Assembly (NCBI GenBank): GCA_033296885.1
Contig: MU863887.1
Location: forward strand, 62,001-126,000
Reading direction: 5' to 3'
DNA length: 64,000 nt
From: Triangularia verruculosa
Taxonomy: Eukaryota > Ascomycota > Sordariomycetes > Sordariales > Podosporaceae
Of this stretch, positions 34,512-45,855 are shown one piece after another. A model generated the notes under the pieces. That model made no database searches. It was given only the letters and a program-made list of their open reading frames with translations, and had not been told where the DNA came from. Every line of letters starts with the position of its first letter. Within the stretch, counting starts at the first letter, position 1. The position numbers and the translations under genes are program-made.

Positions 34512-36965
34512 ATGGGCTCAGCATCAACAAACATGGACGAACTAAAGTCAGCCCTCCAAACCATCAGCCAAACCCAAACCGCCCTCCTGACCGCCGTCCA
34601 GTCCATCGCCGAGCGAGTCAACACCCTCGAGAAGAAGGACTCCTCCTCCCCCTCCCCTCCCACTGCCAATATTATCGACCGCTCGGCCACCCCCTTAAAG
34701 ACAGGCTTCACCCAAACCCCCACCACCGAACTCCCCGCCGACGCAGGCACCCAAACCCCCGCCCCTACCTCCCCAACCGCCACCACAAAGTCCCAATTTA
34801 CCTCCCGCGTCATTCTCACCACGTATCCCCACCAAATCGGCATCTCCCCCCTCCCCCTCGCCTGGGGCGCCCCCGACCCCCTCGCCCGCGGGCCCGTGAC
34901 CGTCTCCCGCTTCCCCTCCACCATCGGCCGGCGCAACGCCATCGGCGCCCACGGCGGCTCCTACTCCATCTACTACGCCCTCGCCCTCGCCTCGGGCGAG
35001 CTCCCGCACAACCACAAGCCCGATTACACCAACACCGAGCCCGCCGTCAACATCGGTCCGTTTCCGCAATGGGCCGACGGCAAGAAGATCGTGGCGATGG
35101 ATCCCTGGGGACATCTGGTGCCGTGGACGCACAAGGATCTGATGGAGAAGGAGGGGGTGGACCTGAGGCCTACGATTGCGGTGACGAAGGCGCACATGAA
35201 GCTGCCGGAGCTGGAGGAGAGCGTGAAGAGCGGGAGGTTGAGGCCGGACGGAAAGGTTTGTTTGAATGAGCTGGGGGAGCTGGCCGTGACCAAGTTTGCG
35301 GTGGAGCCGGTTTGGTATTTACCTGGGGTGGCGGAGAGGTTTGGGATTGAGGAGGGGGTGCTGAGACGGGCGCTGTTTGAGGAGACGGGGGGGATGTATC
35401 CTGAGGTATGTTGCGAAAAAGGGAGCAGATATAGGGAGTTACTGACATGATGTTGGAAAAGTTGATCACTAGGTCGGATATCAAGGTGTTTTTGCCGCCT
35501 ATTGGTAAGTTTAATCTGGCGAGAGACGGGCTGGGACGAGAGAGGATTTACAGCTGACGGTTTACAAGGTGGTTTGACGGTGTATGTCTTTGGCGACCCG
35601 GCGAATATGTCTGACCCGTCAAAAAGGTTGGCGTTGCGGATTCATGACGAGGTACGACAAACCGTTCCACAGAAACAAGAGCCCAATCGGCTATTCACGG
35701 CCGGTGGCCTTTGGTACTGTTGTTACGATTATTGCTATGGTTATGCTGACACACCGGTTTCTCTTCGTCACAAAGTGCAACGGCAGCGACGTCTTCGGCT
35801 CCGATATCTGCACTTGCAGGCCGTACTTGATCTTCGGTATCGAGGAAGCCGTCAGGGAGGCACAGAACGGTGGCAGTGGTGTGGTGATTTACTTCCGCAA
35901 AGAGGGCAGGGCGTTGGGTGAGGTTACAAAGGTATGGGTTTTTGCCCCTTTCTGCACTTCTTCTTTTCCTCCGATGTCGTTTCTTTTGTTGTTGTGACAA
36001 AGTTCAACAGAAAGGGTCATTAGCTGACATGCTCGTGGAAACGTAGTACCGTAAGTTCTGTCCTTTTGATCATACTCGGAGTTTCACTGTTTTGGTGACG
36101 GTGGTGGTTTGCCTCCTTTTCTCGGAGAACTTGCCGTGGTGCAAGTGTAACAGTGTGTGAGAAGAGTTGTCTAACCTGATCTGCACATGACGGGATAGTG
36201 GTGTACAACGCTCGCAAACGCGGGGAAGATCGGGCATCGGACTACTTCAAGAGGACGGAGAACATTGCAGGTGTCAAGGACATGCGATTCCAGGCGTTGA
36301 TGCCGGATATCCTGCACTGGCTTGGCATTACCAAGATTGACAGGATGCTCAGCATGAGCAAGTGAGTTCTTTCCCTTTCGCTTCCTTTTGTCTTCCCCTG
36401 TCTCGCACCGCACACACACGTTTTGCGTAACACGTAGCCGAGTTCCGGGAGATGAACCTTTTTGGGGAGGAATGTTTTCTCGATGGCTGATATGATTCTT
36501 CGATTTGCAGCATGAAACACGATGCTATTGTTGGTCAAGGGTGAGTACAAACGTTTTTTTCTTTCTTTTTCATTGTCTGGTGATGATTGAAAAATGTCTT
36601 AAGGTCGGAACCGGAAGGTCCGGTAGTTTGGTTGGTATTTGTTTGGATGGGCTTGGTTGCTAATCATGGACGATCGACGATCTAGTATTCCTATTCATGA
36701 ACGGGTTGAGCTCCCTGAAGCCTTGATCCCAGCCGATTCAAGAGTTGAGATCGATGCCAAGATCACTGCCGGTATGAGACATTCCCATCTCTCTGTTTTT
36801 TTCCCCCTCTGAGTCAAATGCTCTCTCTCTGTGGTGTCGTGTGAGAGGGTGGGTGTGCTTCGGCAGAAATCTGACTGGGAGTATGTTGCAGGATATTTCA
36901 CGACAGGTCACCGAATGACAGACGAAGAGCTAAAGGCCGTCCAAGGTCGGATATGGGAAGAGTAA
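34512..36965 (+). CDS. URC1: Urc1, GTP cyclohydrolase II-like uracil-catabolism protein
   Basis: Nine exons, all phases consistent: 34512-35405, 35462-35504, 35569-35651, 35776-35931, 36047-36050, 36199-36361, 36511-36540, 36686-36771 and 36892-36965, giving 510 residues. A variable N-terminus with a short coiled stretch precedes the Urc1 domain (RVILTTYPHQIGISPLPLAW). The GTP cyclohydrolase II zinc motif is CNGSDVFGSDICTC (C341, C352, C354), followed by YFRKEGRALGEVTKYLVYNA. Urc1 is required in Lachancea kluyveri for growth on uracil through the URC pathway; its substrate is probably a uracil ribotide rather than GTP. The fifth exon is only 4 nt (TACC, giving Y393 and the first base of L394). 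Skipping it breaks the frame. UPRT, which supplies UMP, lies 2 kb upstream. Confidence 0.93.
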
Positions 36966-38631
36966 GCAAAAAAACTGATATTCCCGTGGAGTTCCATGTG
37001 GGAGGTGGAACGAATGGAGAGTGCAGGGCTGACCAAGAGATACAGTATTGACCACTAGAAGGAAGAGAAGAAATGTGGTGCGCCCCATCGGAGGAAGCTT
37101 GGGTGCTTGGTTCTTGCTTGGGGGGGTAGCAGCAGTGTTTATCTGTGCTACCAGTGGTTGAAAAAGTTGTGGTGGGTTTGGTGTTGCAGTCAGACAAAGA
37201 GGAGAGAGCTTTTGGAAGATCACGCTAGACATGTACATCGATTTCTTAGGTTGATTGGGGGGTCGGTTAGTGGGAATATGAGTAGTGTGTGTTGAACCAA
37301 TACCCGTTGAGTGTCATGCCACGAGCTCGGTTGTCTGTCCATACAGAGCACTGGTGTCCTTTTTGGGCTGTCTCTGATGTTTGTTTAGTTCGTATGATAT
37401 CGTGCGTCTGTGTCTGTTGTTTCTCCTCCAACCAAAAAAATCACGCTGTTTTAGGGAGGGCCCCCCCACGAGGATCAAAATAGGAAGATGGACGAGAACC
37501 GAAGGTGATGAAAAAGAAAAAAAAAGAGTCAGCATTTTTGTCTTGTCACGCGGGCAATGGTTGAGCTTCTGTACGACGGATGACCTTGCGGGATTCGATC
37601 TACATTTGCCTATCGGAGAAGGGGAGAAAAATGCCAAGGGCGCAGCATGGATGTCACGTCACCGAGCATACAAGCAAGCGGATTTCTCAGCTTCTTGTTC
37701 TCTCGGTGTCTTGTGTGTTGTGTGAAATCCAGATTCGGATCTTGCTCTTGTGGCCGTAGTGACATGGGTATCTTCCAAGACTTTTAGTCTGAAAGTTTCA
37801 CATCCGAATTCCCGTTTGGTACCTGGACTAGAGTTCCGTTCCGGGGAGAAGCACGTAACCGTGCCGGAGGGCGGTAAGGGGAACCAGATTCTTGGTTCAC
37901 CTTTTCCTTGCTTGCTTCCATGTTCGTTTTCTGTCTTCGGTTCGGCTGCGGGATGTCAGTCTTGTGACCCCCCTGCTAGTTGTAATATCGTGTTTATCTG
38001 GTACTGCGCGTTTAGCATCACATCATCATGATTGCGATGAATAGTTTTCACGGAACTGGAGGCTGATGGTGACACGATGATGGCACACCGGTAGACCGGG
38101 AATTGGAGTTAATGGGGATAAGCCAAGGACAGGATGCTGACAGGTGGTGTTTGTCCGGATCGGTTTGTCTGCTGACTCTTGAGGCGCAGCAGGATATCTT
38201 CCTTCTTCCCCGGGGGAGCTCTCCGACTGCCATTGACGAAAGATGAGAGGCGTAGAATTGGGCTTGGTTATTGGACTGATTATGGGCTGTTGGGCTGTTG
38301 GAGGCCATCTTGGATTGGACCATGTCATCGGCCCTCGACTGCTTGTCAGACATTATTGGCTTATGGCAAAGACATAAACCCCCAAGAAGGGAAAATCGCG
38401 CAGTCCCTTCTGGATGTCTTACTTGTTTGACGGACTCTTCACTTTTTATTTTCTCATCAGCGGGTGTGGCATGGGGGACGGAGTACGGGGTGTGTTGATG
38501 CTGATGCGGGAAGACAGGGCTTCCCCACGTCTTTGCTGCACCGCACCGCCGTCGGGTCGCCGGTCCCCTGTGCAAGTCAACGTGGGAGACCAGAAATGCC
38601 GTGCGGTGCGGGCGGGTAACGCACCTTGGAA

Positions 38632-38645
38632 AATTCAATTGAATT
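38632..38645. repeat. 14-bp palindrome in an AT-rich island
   Basis: AATTCAATTGAATT is a perfect palindrome, followed within 35 bp by further CAATT-type motifs. The composition contrasts with the GC-rich flanks. Confidence 0.7.
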
Positions 38646-38950
38646 GCTTAATCAATTCGCAAATCAATGATATCAATTCCTTTGGCATGCCCTTCTCCCC
38701 CACTTGCTGCAGACTTCGCTGTCCGAGATGCCTGTGCTGCTGCAAGAGGCTGTCCAGATGACCATCAGGAGAAGAGCGGGATTCTAGGTTGCCCATTTGC
38801 AAATTCCCTATCTCTCCCGCCAGGTTGTGTTGTTGACTGTGTGGCACTAAAAACAAAAAAGGTGCGGTTGCGTTGCAGCACCGGTAAAGGCGATAGGAGG
38901 GGGGAGAGGGAAGGAGGGGCGACTGCTATACGAACAGGAAGGCAATTGTA

Positions 38951-38970
38951 ACAGTCGAGATCTCGACTGT
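38951..38970. repeat. Perfect 20-bp palindrome
   Basis: ACAGTCGAGATCTCGACTGT reads identically on both strands with no spacer. It could be a dimeric factor's binding site or a chance palindrome. No gene lies within 1.3 kb. Confidence 0.75.
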
Positions 38971-40333
38971 CACGGGAGCACCAGCGAAAAAAAGGATGAA
39001 CCGCTAGCTGCCTACCGGTCTCGTTCGGGCTTGCAGATGGTGGTAGTTTGAAGTGGGGTCGTCGTGATGGTGGATGATGGTGGACTGACTACTGGATGAC
39101 TGACACTTCTTGGTGTTGCTCAATTGTGTATCAGAATTGTTGCTGACAGGTGTGGTTCCATAAAGGATCGAATCGATCAACAACCCGGCGCGCCTGTCAC
39201 GCCGATGACAATACCTTAGTTATTATTTATTAGTAGCCTCGAGACGGTTGAAGCTCACACTACCGTTGTTTGGACTTTGCACCGTCGAGCACGGCGTCGT
39301 GGGTGTCTTTTCGGTAATCTGGACGTGTATTCGTAACTCGTGCTTCTAGGCTGGAATCGGCTCCAACAAAAAGTCTCTGCTCGGCTTGTTATTCTGGGTC
39401 ACTTCCTCTGGCATCACCAATGGCCGTCAAACACCATGCAGCACCTGCAGAGTGCAGCTTCAGCGTTGTTGAAGTGTCACGACTTGAGTGGCTATCGGTG
39501 GCTCCCGTACCCCACTCGGTCTAGTTCTGGGAGCCTGACGGGGGTGCCATGGGGTGCGATTCGACAGGCTTGGCATCCTGGAGCACTCTATCCAAACGCA
39601 CCGGTCTGCAAGCTATAACCGCACTTATTCCGTGATGTTGAGTCGGAAGGAGTGTGAGATGCCCAATTGTGCGTGCCAATGGGGTTGAGTGGTCTTTCCA
39701 AGAGGGGGTTGACCTTGTAAAGGGTGGGTGGTGTTGGGGGTGAGCTGTCCGCTCTCGCGGTTGCAGTCTGGCAGTATTGGGTGTAGGTACAGGGTGGTAA
39801 TAGTGTAGAGTGATAGGTTCCAGTTCCAGCCTCGACTGTTGTCGACTGGTGGGCGCGGGTGCTCGGTAGGTCTCGATGACAGGCCTGGGCCACATCCATC
39901 CGAGAACCAGGCACCGTCACACTCCGCGCTTCGCCTTGGTGCCTTGGTCGAACTGGACTAAGCCAACCCGCCCCTCCTTGCCATACGGCTCGTCCAAGTC
40001 ACCCATGGACTGACAAGTGGCAATGTAGCCCGAAAGTGCCGTCATTGAAACATGGAGACACTTTGCGGCATTGAGCGGATCGCATTTCAGCCCAAGTGGG
40101 CGGCTCTCCCATAAACTCTGGAGCACCTCCACTCCCACGATAATAATAGACCCTCCTTCCCACCCTTTCCCTCCACTTTTGACTTTGACTTTGGTCAGCC
40201 TCAGCTAAATATCCATGTAGACTTCCAAACTTTTCGACTCGACCCTCAACAACCCAAAAGTCCAGTCGAAAAACCCGTCTGTCAAACAACAACAACCATA
40301 ACAATTCACGACATCACATACATCTCAGTCACC

Positions 40334-40812
40334 ATGATGGCCTCACTCACACTCACACCCGACTCTCGCATGCAGCGAAGAGATTCATCCGACCGCAGCG
40401 CTAGCAAGAGAAGGCCAAGACTGCTTCGTGCCTCCGCTACCGAACCTTCCATCACCACCTCCAACGCCAGCCGGAATGCCCTTTGCAGCCAGTCCAACCG
40501 ACGAGCGACCGACCTTCTGACCCGTGCTTTCGTCTCTGGCTCTCCTCCGGGATCTACCTCACCACTGACTGTTCGGCCATCCATGTTCGACAGCGTCGAC
40601 CGCCAACAAGAGCTCTCCGTGTCGCCCGTCAGCCAGCCCGACTACGACGAGCATGGCCGTCCATGTAAGCTTTGCCATTCATCAGCACCCTTGCTTGCAG
40701 CTGTGTACTGACTCGGGATACAGCCTCTGGACGTTACTTCAGCTTCCCTAGCTTTGACGATTATGAGGGAAGCCAACAAGACGACAAGGAGACCGAGATC
40801 AAGTCCCCTTGA
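40334..40812 (+). CDS. Small hypothetical protein, low-complexity
   Basis: Two exons: 40334-40664 and 40724-40812. The 59-nt intron has a GTAAGC donor, an ACTGAC branch site and a ATACAG acceptor, giving 139 residues. Good splice signals, an ACCATGATGG start context and an ordered reading frame support a real gene. The N-terminus is basic and Ser/Arg-rich (KRRPRLLRAS), the middle is Ser/Thr/Pro-rich with RRATDLLTRAFVSGSPPGS, and the end is FSFPSFDDYEG followed by an acidic tail. There is no signal peptide, membrane segment or known domain. It may be a disordered regulatory protein with phosphorylation sites, but no function can be assigned. Confidence 0.72.
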
Positions 40813-42067
40813 GAGGTCATGGTGATCTCTTTTGGGGGGCAGTTCCGCTGAACGTTGCTACGCGCCTGGCCACTATGCCTTCGGAGCGGAACTTCGCCAG
40901 GAGAAAACTGGAAACCCTAACCCATCGACAACGCCCACGCCCATCCCCTCGGATCGAGAAACACCGCAGCCATTACTGTATTTTGTGTATTCCCCGAGCC
41001 GGTTCACCCTCTGACGCCTCGAAAACGAGGCACTCCCGATGACGGGACAAGGAGGAGTTCCCACTGGAGGATCGACGGCGGAGAGAGCGTTCTGTACGAT
41101 ACGACACTCATTTTTTGATGTGGATCGCGATATGATCCAGCAAACGACAGGTCGACAACATCCCACAGATGGATGCACGTCTCAGACGGTCGGAGTCATG
41201 TACCGGCCAACAGGACACCGAAAAGGAGGACAAAGGGTATCACCCACCTTCCTATGGGCACTCACCGCCCTTGTACCAAAACATTTTTTTGTGTAGCTCA
41301 TGTCGTCATGACACGTCAGGTGACCCCTGTGCCTTGTCGCCAGGGAAGATATGCCTGTGGAAAGGAAGATGGGGTCAATCGGGAGCCAAGGCGATTGGCC
41401 AGGGAAGAAAGTCGATGGAATGATGTGGCCTTTCTCTTCAAAACATATGGTTTTGCTGAATATGGATGGTGGTCATTGAGATCTCGATCTCGAGGGGGAC
41501 AAGCGGGGATGCTTTAAAATAATCAAGTCATAAGACAGAAAAAACATGAAGAAAGTACATATTCCAATAATCAGTGGTTCTCCTGTGACTCGTGATGCAG
41601 TTGAAGATTCCGTGATCTGTGTTGCAGTAACAGCGACAATCTGATATTGTAAATGCACCTTGTGTCACGCCTGAGGGTGGAATTTGAAGCAACGACAAGC
41701 GAATGGTGACAGGCAAAGTGAGGGGCTGGAGCTTGTGCTTTAGCTGAAGAAGTGCTTATCTTATCGACTGCCTTCTCCCCCATTGTTATCGATAGTGGGA
41801 AATACCAGAAGTGAAATGGTACTTCGTAGGAGCAGGCAAATAAGCACGGGCCCTCCGAGCCCTAAGGGCCGTGCAGCCAATCATGCCCCGCAATGGATGC
41901 CCCCACAGGTCTAGTTTTTCCGCTGATGGGAGGTGCGCTGCAGCCCACACAACGAATTTCAATTTTGATTCCGAAGCAGAGAAACCCAAACCTCGTGTCC
42001 TCGATTGCACGGTCTCCATCACTAACCAAGCAGCACTTCCCGTCACCGAAGACATTGCTGCGTCAAG
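40813..42067. other. Spacer and promoter upstream of eS1
   Basis: The spacer contains the 3' flank of the small hypothetical gene and the ribosomal-protein promoter. The open frame at 41871-42239 overlaps the eS1 start and first intron in another frame and is rejected. Nothing else is supported. Confidence 0.45.
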
Positions 42068-43176
42068 ATGGCTGTTGGAAAGTACGTTGAACCCCTCGAA
42101 AACCGATTTTCCTTGCGATACACACGAATGGCGACGACTTTGCGATATAATTTGGATGCCGGGTGGATTTTGGATTCGGATGATGGCTGACCATCACCCA
42201 CAGGAACAAGAGACTGTCCAAGGGCAAGAAGGGCCTTAAGAAGAAGGCCCAGGACCCCTTCGCCCGCAAGGACTGGTACGGCATCAAGGTACGTTGCCAA
42301 TATACCGAATAATCGAATTTGGTCACGGCAGGATGGCTAACATAGAAAATTCCAGGCCCCCGCGCCTTTCGAGATCAGAGAGTAAGCTTTGAAACCCGAT
42401 GACCACAACACGCCGCGAGACGAGCAGGCTGGAATACGAGCACGATTCTAACAAGCGATTCAGCGTCGGCAAGACCCTCGTCAACAGGACCACTGGTCTC
42501 AAGAACGCCAACGATGCTCTGAAGGGCCGCATCGTTGAGGTTTCCCTCGCCGATCTCCAGAAGGATGAGGACCATGCTTTCCGCAAGGTCAAGCTCCGCG
42601 TCGACGAGGTCCAGGGCAAGAACTGCCTCACCAACTTCCACGGCCTTGACTTCACCTCCGACAAGCTCCGCTCGCTCGTCCGCAAGTGGCAGACTCTGAT
42701 TGAGGCCAACGTCACCGTCCAGACCACCGACCACTACCTCATCCGCCTCTTCGCCATCGCTTTCACCAAGCGCCGCCCCAACCAGATCAAGAAGACCACC
42801 TATGCCGCTTCTTCCCAGATCCGTGCCATCCGCAAGAAGATGACCGAGATCATCCAGCGTGAGGCTTCCAGCTGCACCCTCCAGCAGCTTACCTCCAAGC
42901 TCATCCCTGAGGTCATCGGCCGCGAGATCGAGAAGGCCACTCAGGGCATCTACCCCCTCCAGAACGTACGTGGACATTTTTTGGGGGAACCGCAAGCAGA
43001 ATTACGGCCGGGTAGCTAACATAAGGTCACAGGTCCACATCCGCAAGGTCAAGCTCCTCAAGGCTCCCAAGTTCGACCTCGGTGCCCTCATGGCTCTCCA
43101 CGGCGAGTCCAGCACCGATGATGCTGGCCAGAAGGTTGAGCGCGAGTTCAAGGAGACGGTTCTTGAGTCCGTATAA
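42068..43176 (+). CDS. RPS1: Small-subunit ribosomal protein eS1 (Rps1/S3a)
   Basis: Five exons: 42068-42081, 42204-42288, 42356-42381, 42464-42965 and 43033-43176, encoding 256 residues, the normal size for eS1. The first exon holds only 14 nt and the third 26 nt, so the gene is missed by simple open-frame scans. Introns cluster at the 5' end, as is usual in fungal ribosomal-protein genes. The sequence is highly conserved throughout: KGKKGLKKKAQDPFARKDWY, VGKTLVNRTTGLKNANDALK, FTKRRPNQIKKTTYAASSQ. eS1 sits on the 40S platform near the mRNA exit and the eIF3 binding site. C-rich third codon positions fit high expression. Confidence 0.97.
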
Positions 43177-44327
43177 AGGGTTGGTTGTTTTTGGGAACGC
43201 AAAGGGCATGGTTTTCATGAGCAATACCTCTGGGGCACTGGGATTGCTTTCGTTGCATTTGGCGCGTATTAGGGAACAGTAGTCAAGGGTAACGAAATGT
43301 TGGTCCCATACGACGGACCGAGCGGGAATCAAAAAGGATCATCAATGACCGTGACACGACCAAACAAAGCATTCCCCCAGAGATGGCACCCGCGGTGTGA
43401 GGATGTCAGTTATGGATTGCCTAGGGAGAAGGCCTGTAGAATTGGCATGTCTCGGTGACAATGGCAATTCGAGGGGGATGTTGGCAGAAGTGGTAGTGCG
43501 CCCAGATATCAGCGAACATGATTTTAACGCGTGTCTCGGACCGTTTCCTGACATATTTCCACACGACGCCATCTTTTTTTGTTCCTGAGGTTATGTTGTA
43601 GTCCGGTCAGTCCTTTCAACCGTATCGATGTCCATTTGGATCGAATAAAGAAAGCATGTTGAAGCCATGCGCGTGACAGGAAGCCGGCTTTTGACATGTT
43701 GTTTCATAACGTCATCACGAGCGCTCAGCAGCTAATGATTAGTGGCTAAACGGTAGGCGGGGACCACTAAAACTCAGTGGCCGCCTCACTGCAAGTTGGG
43801 CAACAAGACATTCTTCCAGATACCGCTTTTTCTTATTTCCTGCGGTCAGTCTGTATTGCTGCCTTGCTTCTCTTTTTAACCGAACCCCTTTGACGAGGCG
43901 AGCCCAGGGAGCTTCACATTCCAATCACCCACCCAGGCTCTTCAGCTCAACGACCAGGCAGAAACACAGCGCAGCAGCCAGGTAAGACGGAGGGAAGACA
44001 ACTCAGAGGAAGCTGTGAAAGAGAAGGGCGTCGTCATCACTGAGCATACTACCCTTTGGACCGAGGCAACCCGATCGATCTTCTCAACCGCACCAAAACC
44101 TTAAACCGTCTCAACAACACTACTTTCTTTTTGTTTTACTCATCACCTTACGCATATACCTTACCTGATTACTTATACAGCCTATTTATCCTTTTTTGTT
44201 GTTGTTGTTGTTGCTTCTGGTTTGCGGAATAACAACAACAACATTAACAGGTTGAAAGTCACATATCTTGCCTGCAAGGGACGGATTTTTTATCCGATAA
44301 CACAGAAAGTTTGCAGGAAAAGAAAAG
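43177..44327. other. Spacer and 5' leader of the Rab gene
   Basis: The spacer holds the eS1 3' flank and the Rab promoter. The 100-130 bp before the Rab ATG contain complementary GTT and AAC repeats able to pair. No gene is supported. Confidence 0.45.
44198..44243 (+). repeat. Complementary (GTT)n and (AAC)n microsatellites
   Basis: GTTGTTGTTGTTGTTG at 44198-44213 and AACAACAACAACA at 44231-44243 are inverted copies 17 bp apart, 85 bp upstream of the Rab ATG. An RNA carrying both could form a stem of about 13 bp. Confidence 0.75.
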
Positions 44328-45439
44328 ATGGCTTCGGATGATACCCTCCCGACGCTCAAGGTGTTGCTCATCGGGCCGTCGGGGGCGGGGAAGAGTGCCC
44401 GTGAGTTTTGGCCCTTTTTTCTCCATGTTTTTGTTTACTTTACTCGAGGCTTCGTCACATGTTTTTGCGGTTGGTTTTGGAGGTTGTCATGGCCGGTTTG
44501 TGGCCTCTTTTATGCGGTCCCTCTCAGTGCTGGCCTCAACGGTCATGATCCACACCCTGGCTTCGCCGTTTGGCCGTTGAGATCTGGGGATTTTCATCAT
44601 GGCATGAAGGCTGTGTGTGATGGTCACTGTTGTGGTGATGATACATTTTACTCACTTCCATCACCCATCATCTTTCACAACCTGGACATGGAGAGATGAT
44701 CTCACACCACATCTTGCTTGGCCTCTCATCATCACTAACTCAAAATAGTATTGACGAGATACTGCGACGATGAATTCGACCCCGAGACCTCGGCCGCGAC
44801 GATAGGGATTGACTTCAAGGTACCATCCTCACTCTCCTCCTCTCTCACCTCAAATCATATGTTGATATTGTTAAAAAAAAAATAGATCAAAGTCCTCAAC
44901 GTCCGCGGCAAACCCTACCGCCTCACCCTCTTTGACACCGCAGGCCAGGAACGCTTCCGGACCCTCTCGACCTCTTTTTATCGCGGTGCTCATGGGGTGT
45001 TGTTGGTGTACGATATCTCCACCAGGGCGAGTTTCCTGAGCATGGAGAGGTGGTTCAATGAGGCGGAGGCGAACACTGTCGAGGGGGTTGCTTTGTATCT
45101 TGCAAGTCACTCACCATGCTAACCCCCTTGTCTCTTTTACTAACAAAAGAGCAATAGGTCGGTGCCAAACTAGACAAAGCCGACGGCCCAGACGGAGGCA
45201 GGGAAGTCACCATAGAAGAGGGCCAAGCCCTCGCTGAAGCCCACGGGGCCAAGTTCTGCGAGGCCAGCGCGAAGACTAGGGAGAATGTCAGGCTGCCGTT
45301 CGTGGATATTGTAGACAGAATTGTTTCGACGCCGGGCTTGATACAGAATGCTAAGTTGGGGAGGGCAGCAGGGACGGTAGCGTTGGGGAATAGCAATAGT
45401 GGCTATGGGGCGTATTTGCCGGGGAGTTGTTCTTGCTAG
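44328..45439 (+). CDS. Rab-family small GTPase (Rab18-like)
   Basis: Four exons: 44328-44400, 44749-44819, 44886-45101 and 45158-45439, giving 213 residues. G1 is GPSGAGKS (16-23), the switch-I threonine lies in TIGIDFK, and G3 is DTAGQERF. G5 is EASAK. The C-terminus ends CSC, a double geranylgeranylation signal. Switch-region residues and the KVLLIG opening fit the Rab18 branch, implying roles at ER or lipid-droplet membranes, but the paralogue assignment is tentative. The third intron (45102-45157) begins GCAAGT, a GC-AG intron; no GT donor nearby keeps the frame. The G4 motif reads AKLD instead of NKxD. The first intron is 348 nt, long for this window. Confidence 0.9.
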
Positions 45440-45855
45440 GCGTTGTGGTGTTTGGGAGTAGAGTGCGTATGATGCAGGAAGAATGGAGTTGGCACAACAT
45501 TGGGTGGGAGCGAAGCAAAGACATGGGCAAGGAGTTGGGATCCTTCAGACTGCAGAACAGCAGAGAGATTTGATACCCCCAGGCTTTTTGGATTATTGAT
45601 GGGAAATACTACCTTGCACAGATTTCTTTTGTTCGTCATTTCGTCACGGTATTGATCAGTTATTTTCTGCGTCATCTTTATCAGATTTGAATCTTGCGCT
45701 GTGCTTTCTATCTTCTATGGTTTGTCTATGTCTAGTGTTGGGATTGATACATGAGAGGGAATATCTACAGGAGGATTACAGATAAGTAGAGGATATACAC
45801 ATAATTAGAATCCATTCTCCCCTTCCACAAAGCCATACCTCTCTCTCTCTCTGTC
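45440..45855. other. Convergent spacer between Rab and ABHD11-like genes
   Basis: Two 3' ends face each other across 416 bp. A (CT)n stretch lies next to the hydrolase stop near 45840. No gene is seen. Confidence 0.5.

Larger units (their letters stand above)
36966..40333. other. 3.4-kb spacer downstream of URC1
   Basis: This is the longest gene-free stretch in the window. It contains a 14-bp palindrome in a local AT-rich island (38632-38645) and a perfect 20-bp palindrome (38951-38970). Many short open frames occur on both strands, but none carries a domain or plausible splice pattern that I can defend. Confidence 0.45.

Noticed and set aside
34394..35269. 291-codon open frame overlapping URC1 exon 1
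   Set aside because: It is an alternative frame of the C-rich URC1 exon, giving a His/Arg/Pro-rich artefact.
42082..42203. Possible intron-hosted C/D-box snoRNA in the first eS1 intron
   Set aside because: ATGATGG resembles a C box but the only CTGA lies a few bases away, leaving no room for guide sequence, and no terminal stem is visible.
42375..42995. 206-codon minus-strand open frame opposite eS1
   Set aside because: It is antisense to the highly conserved ribosomal protein exon and results from its strong third-position C bias.
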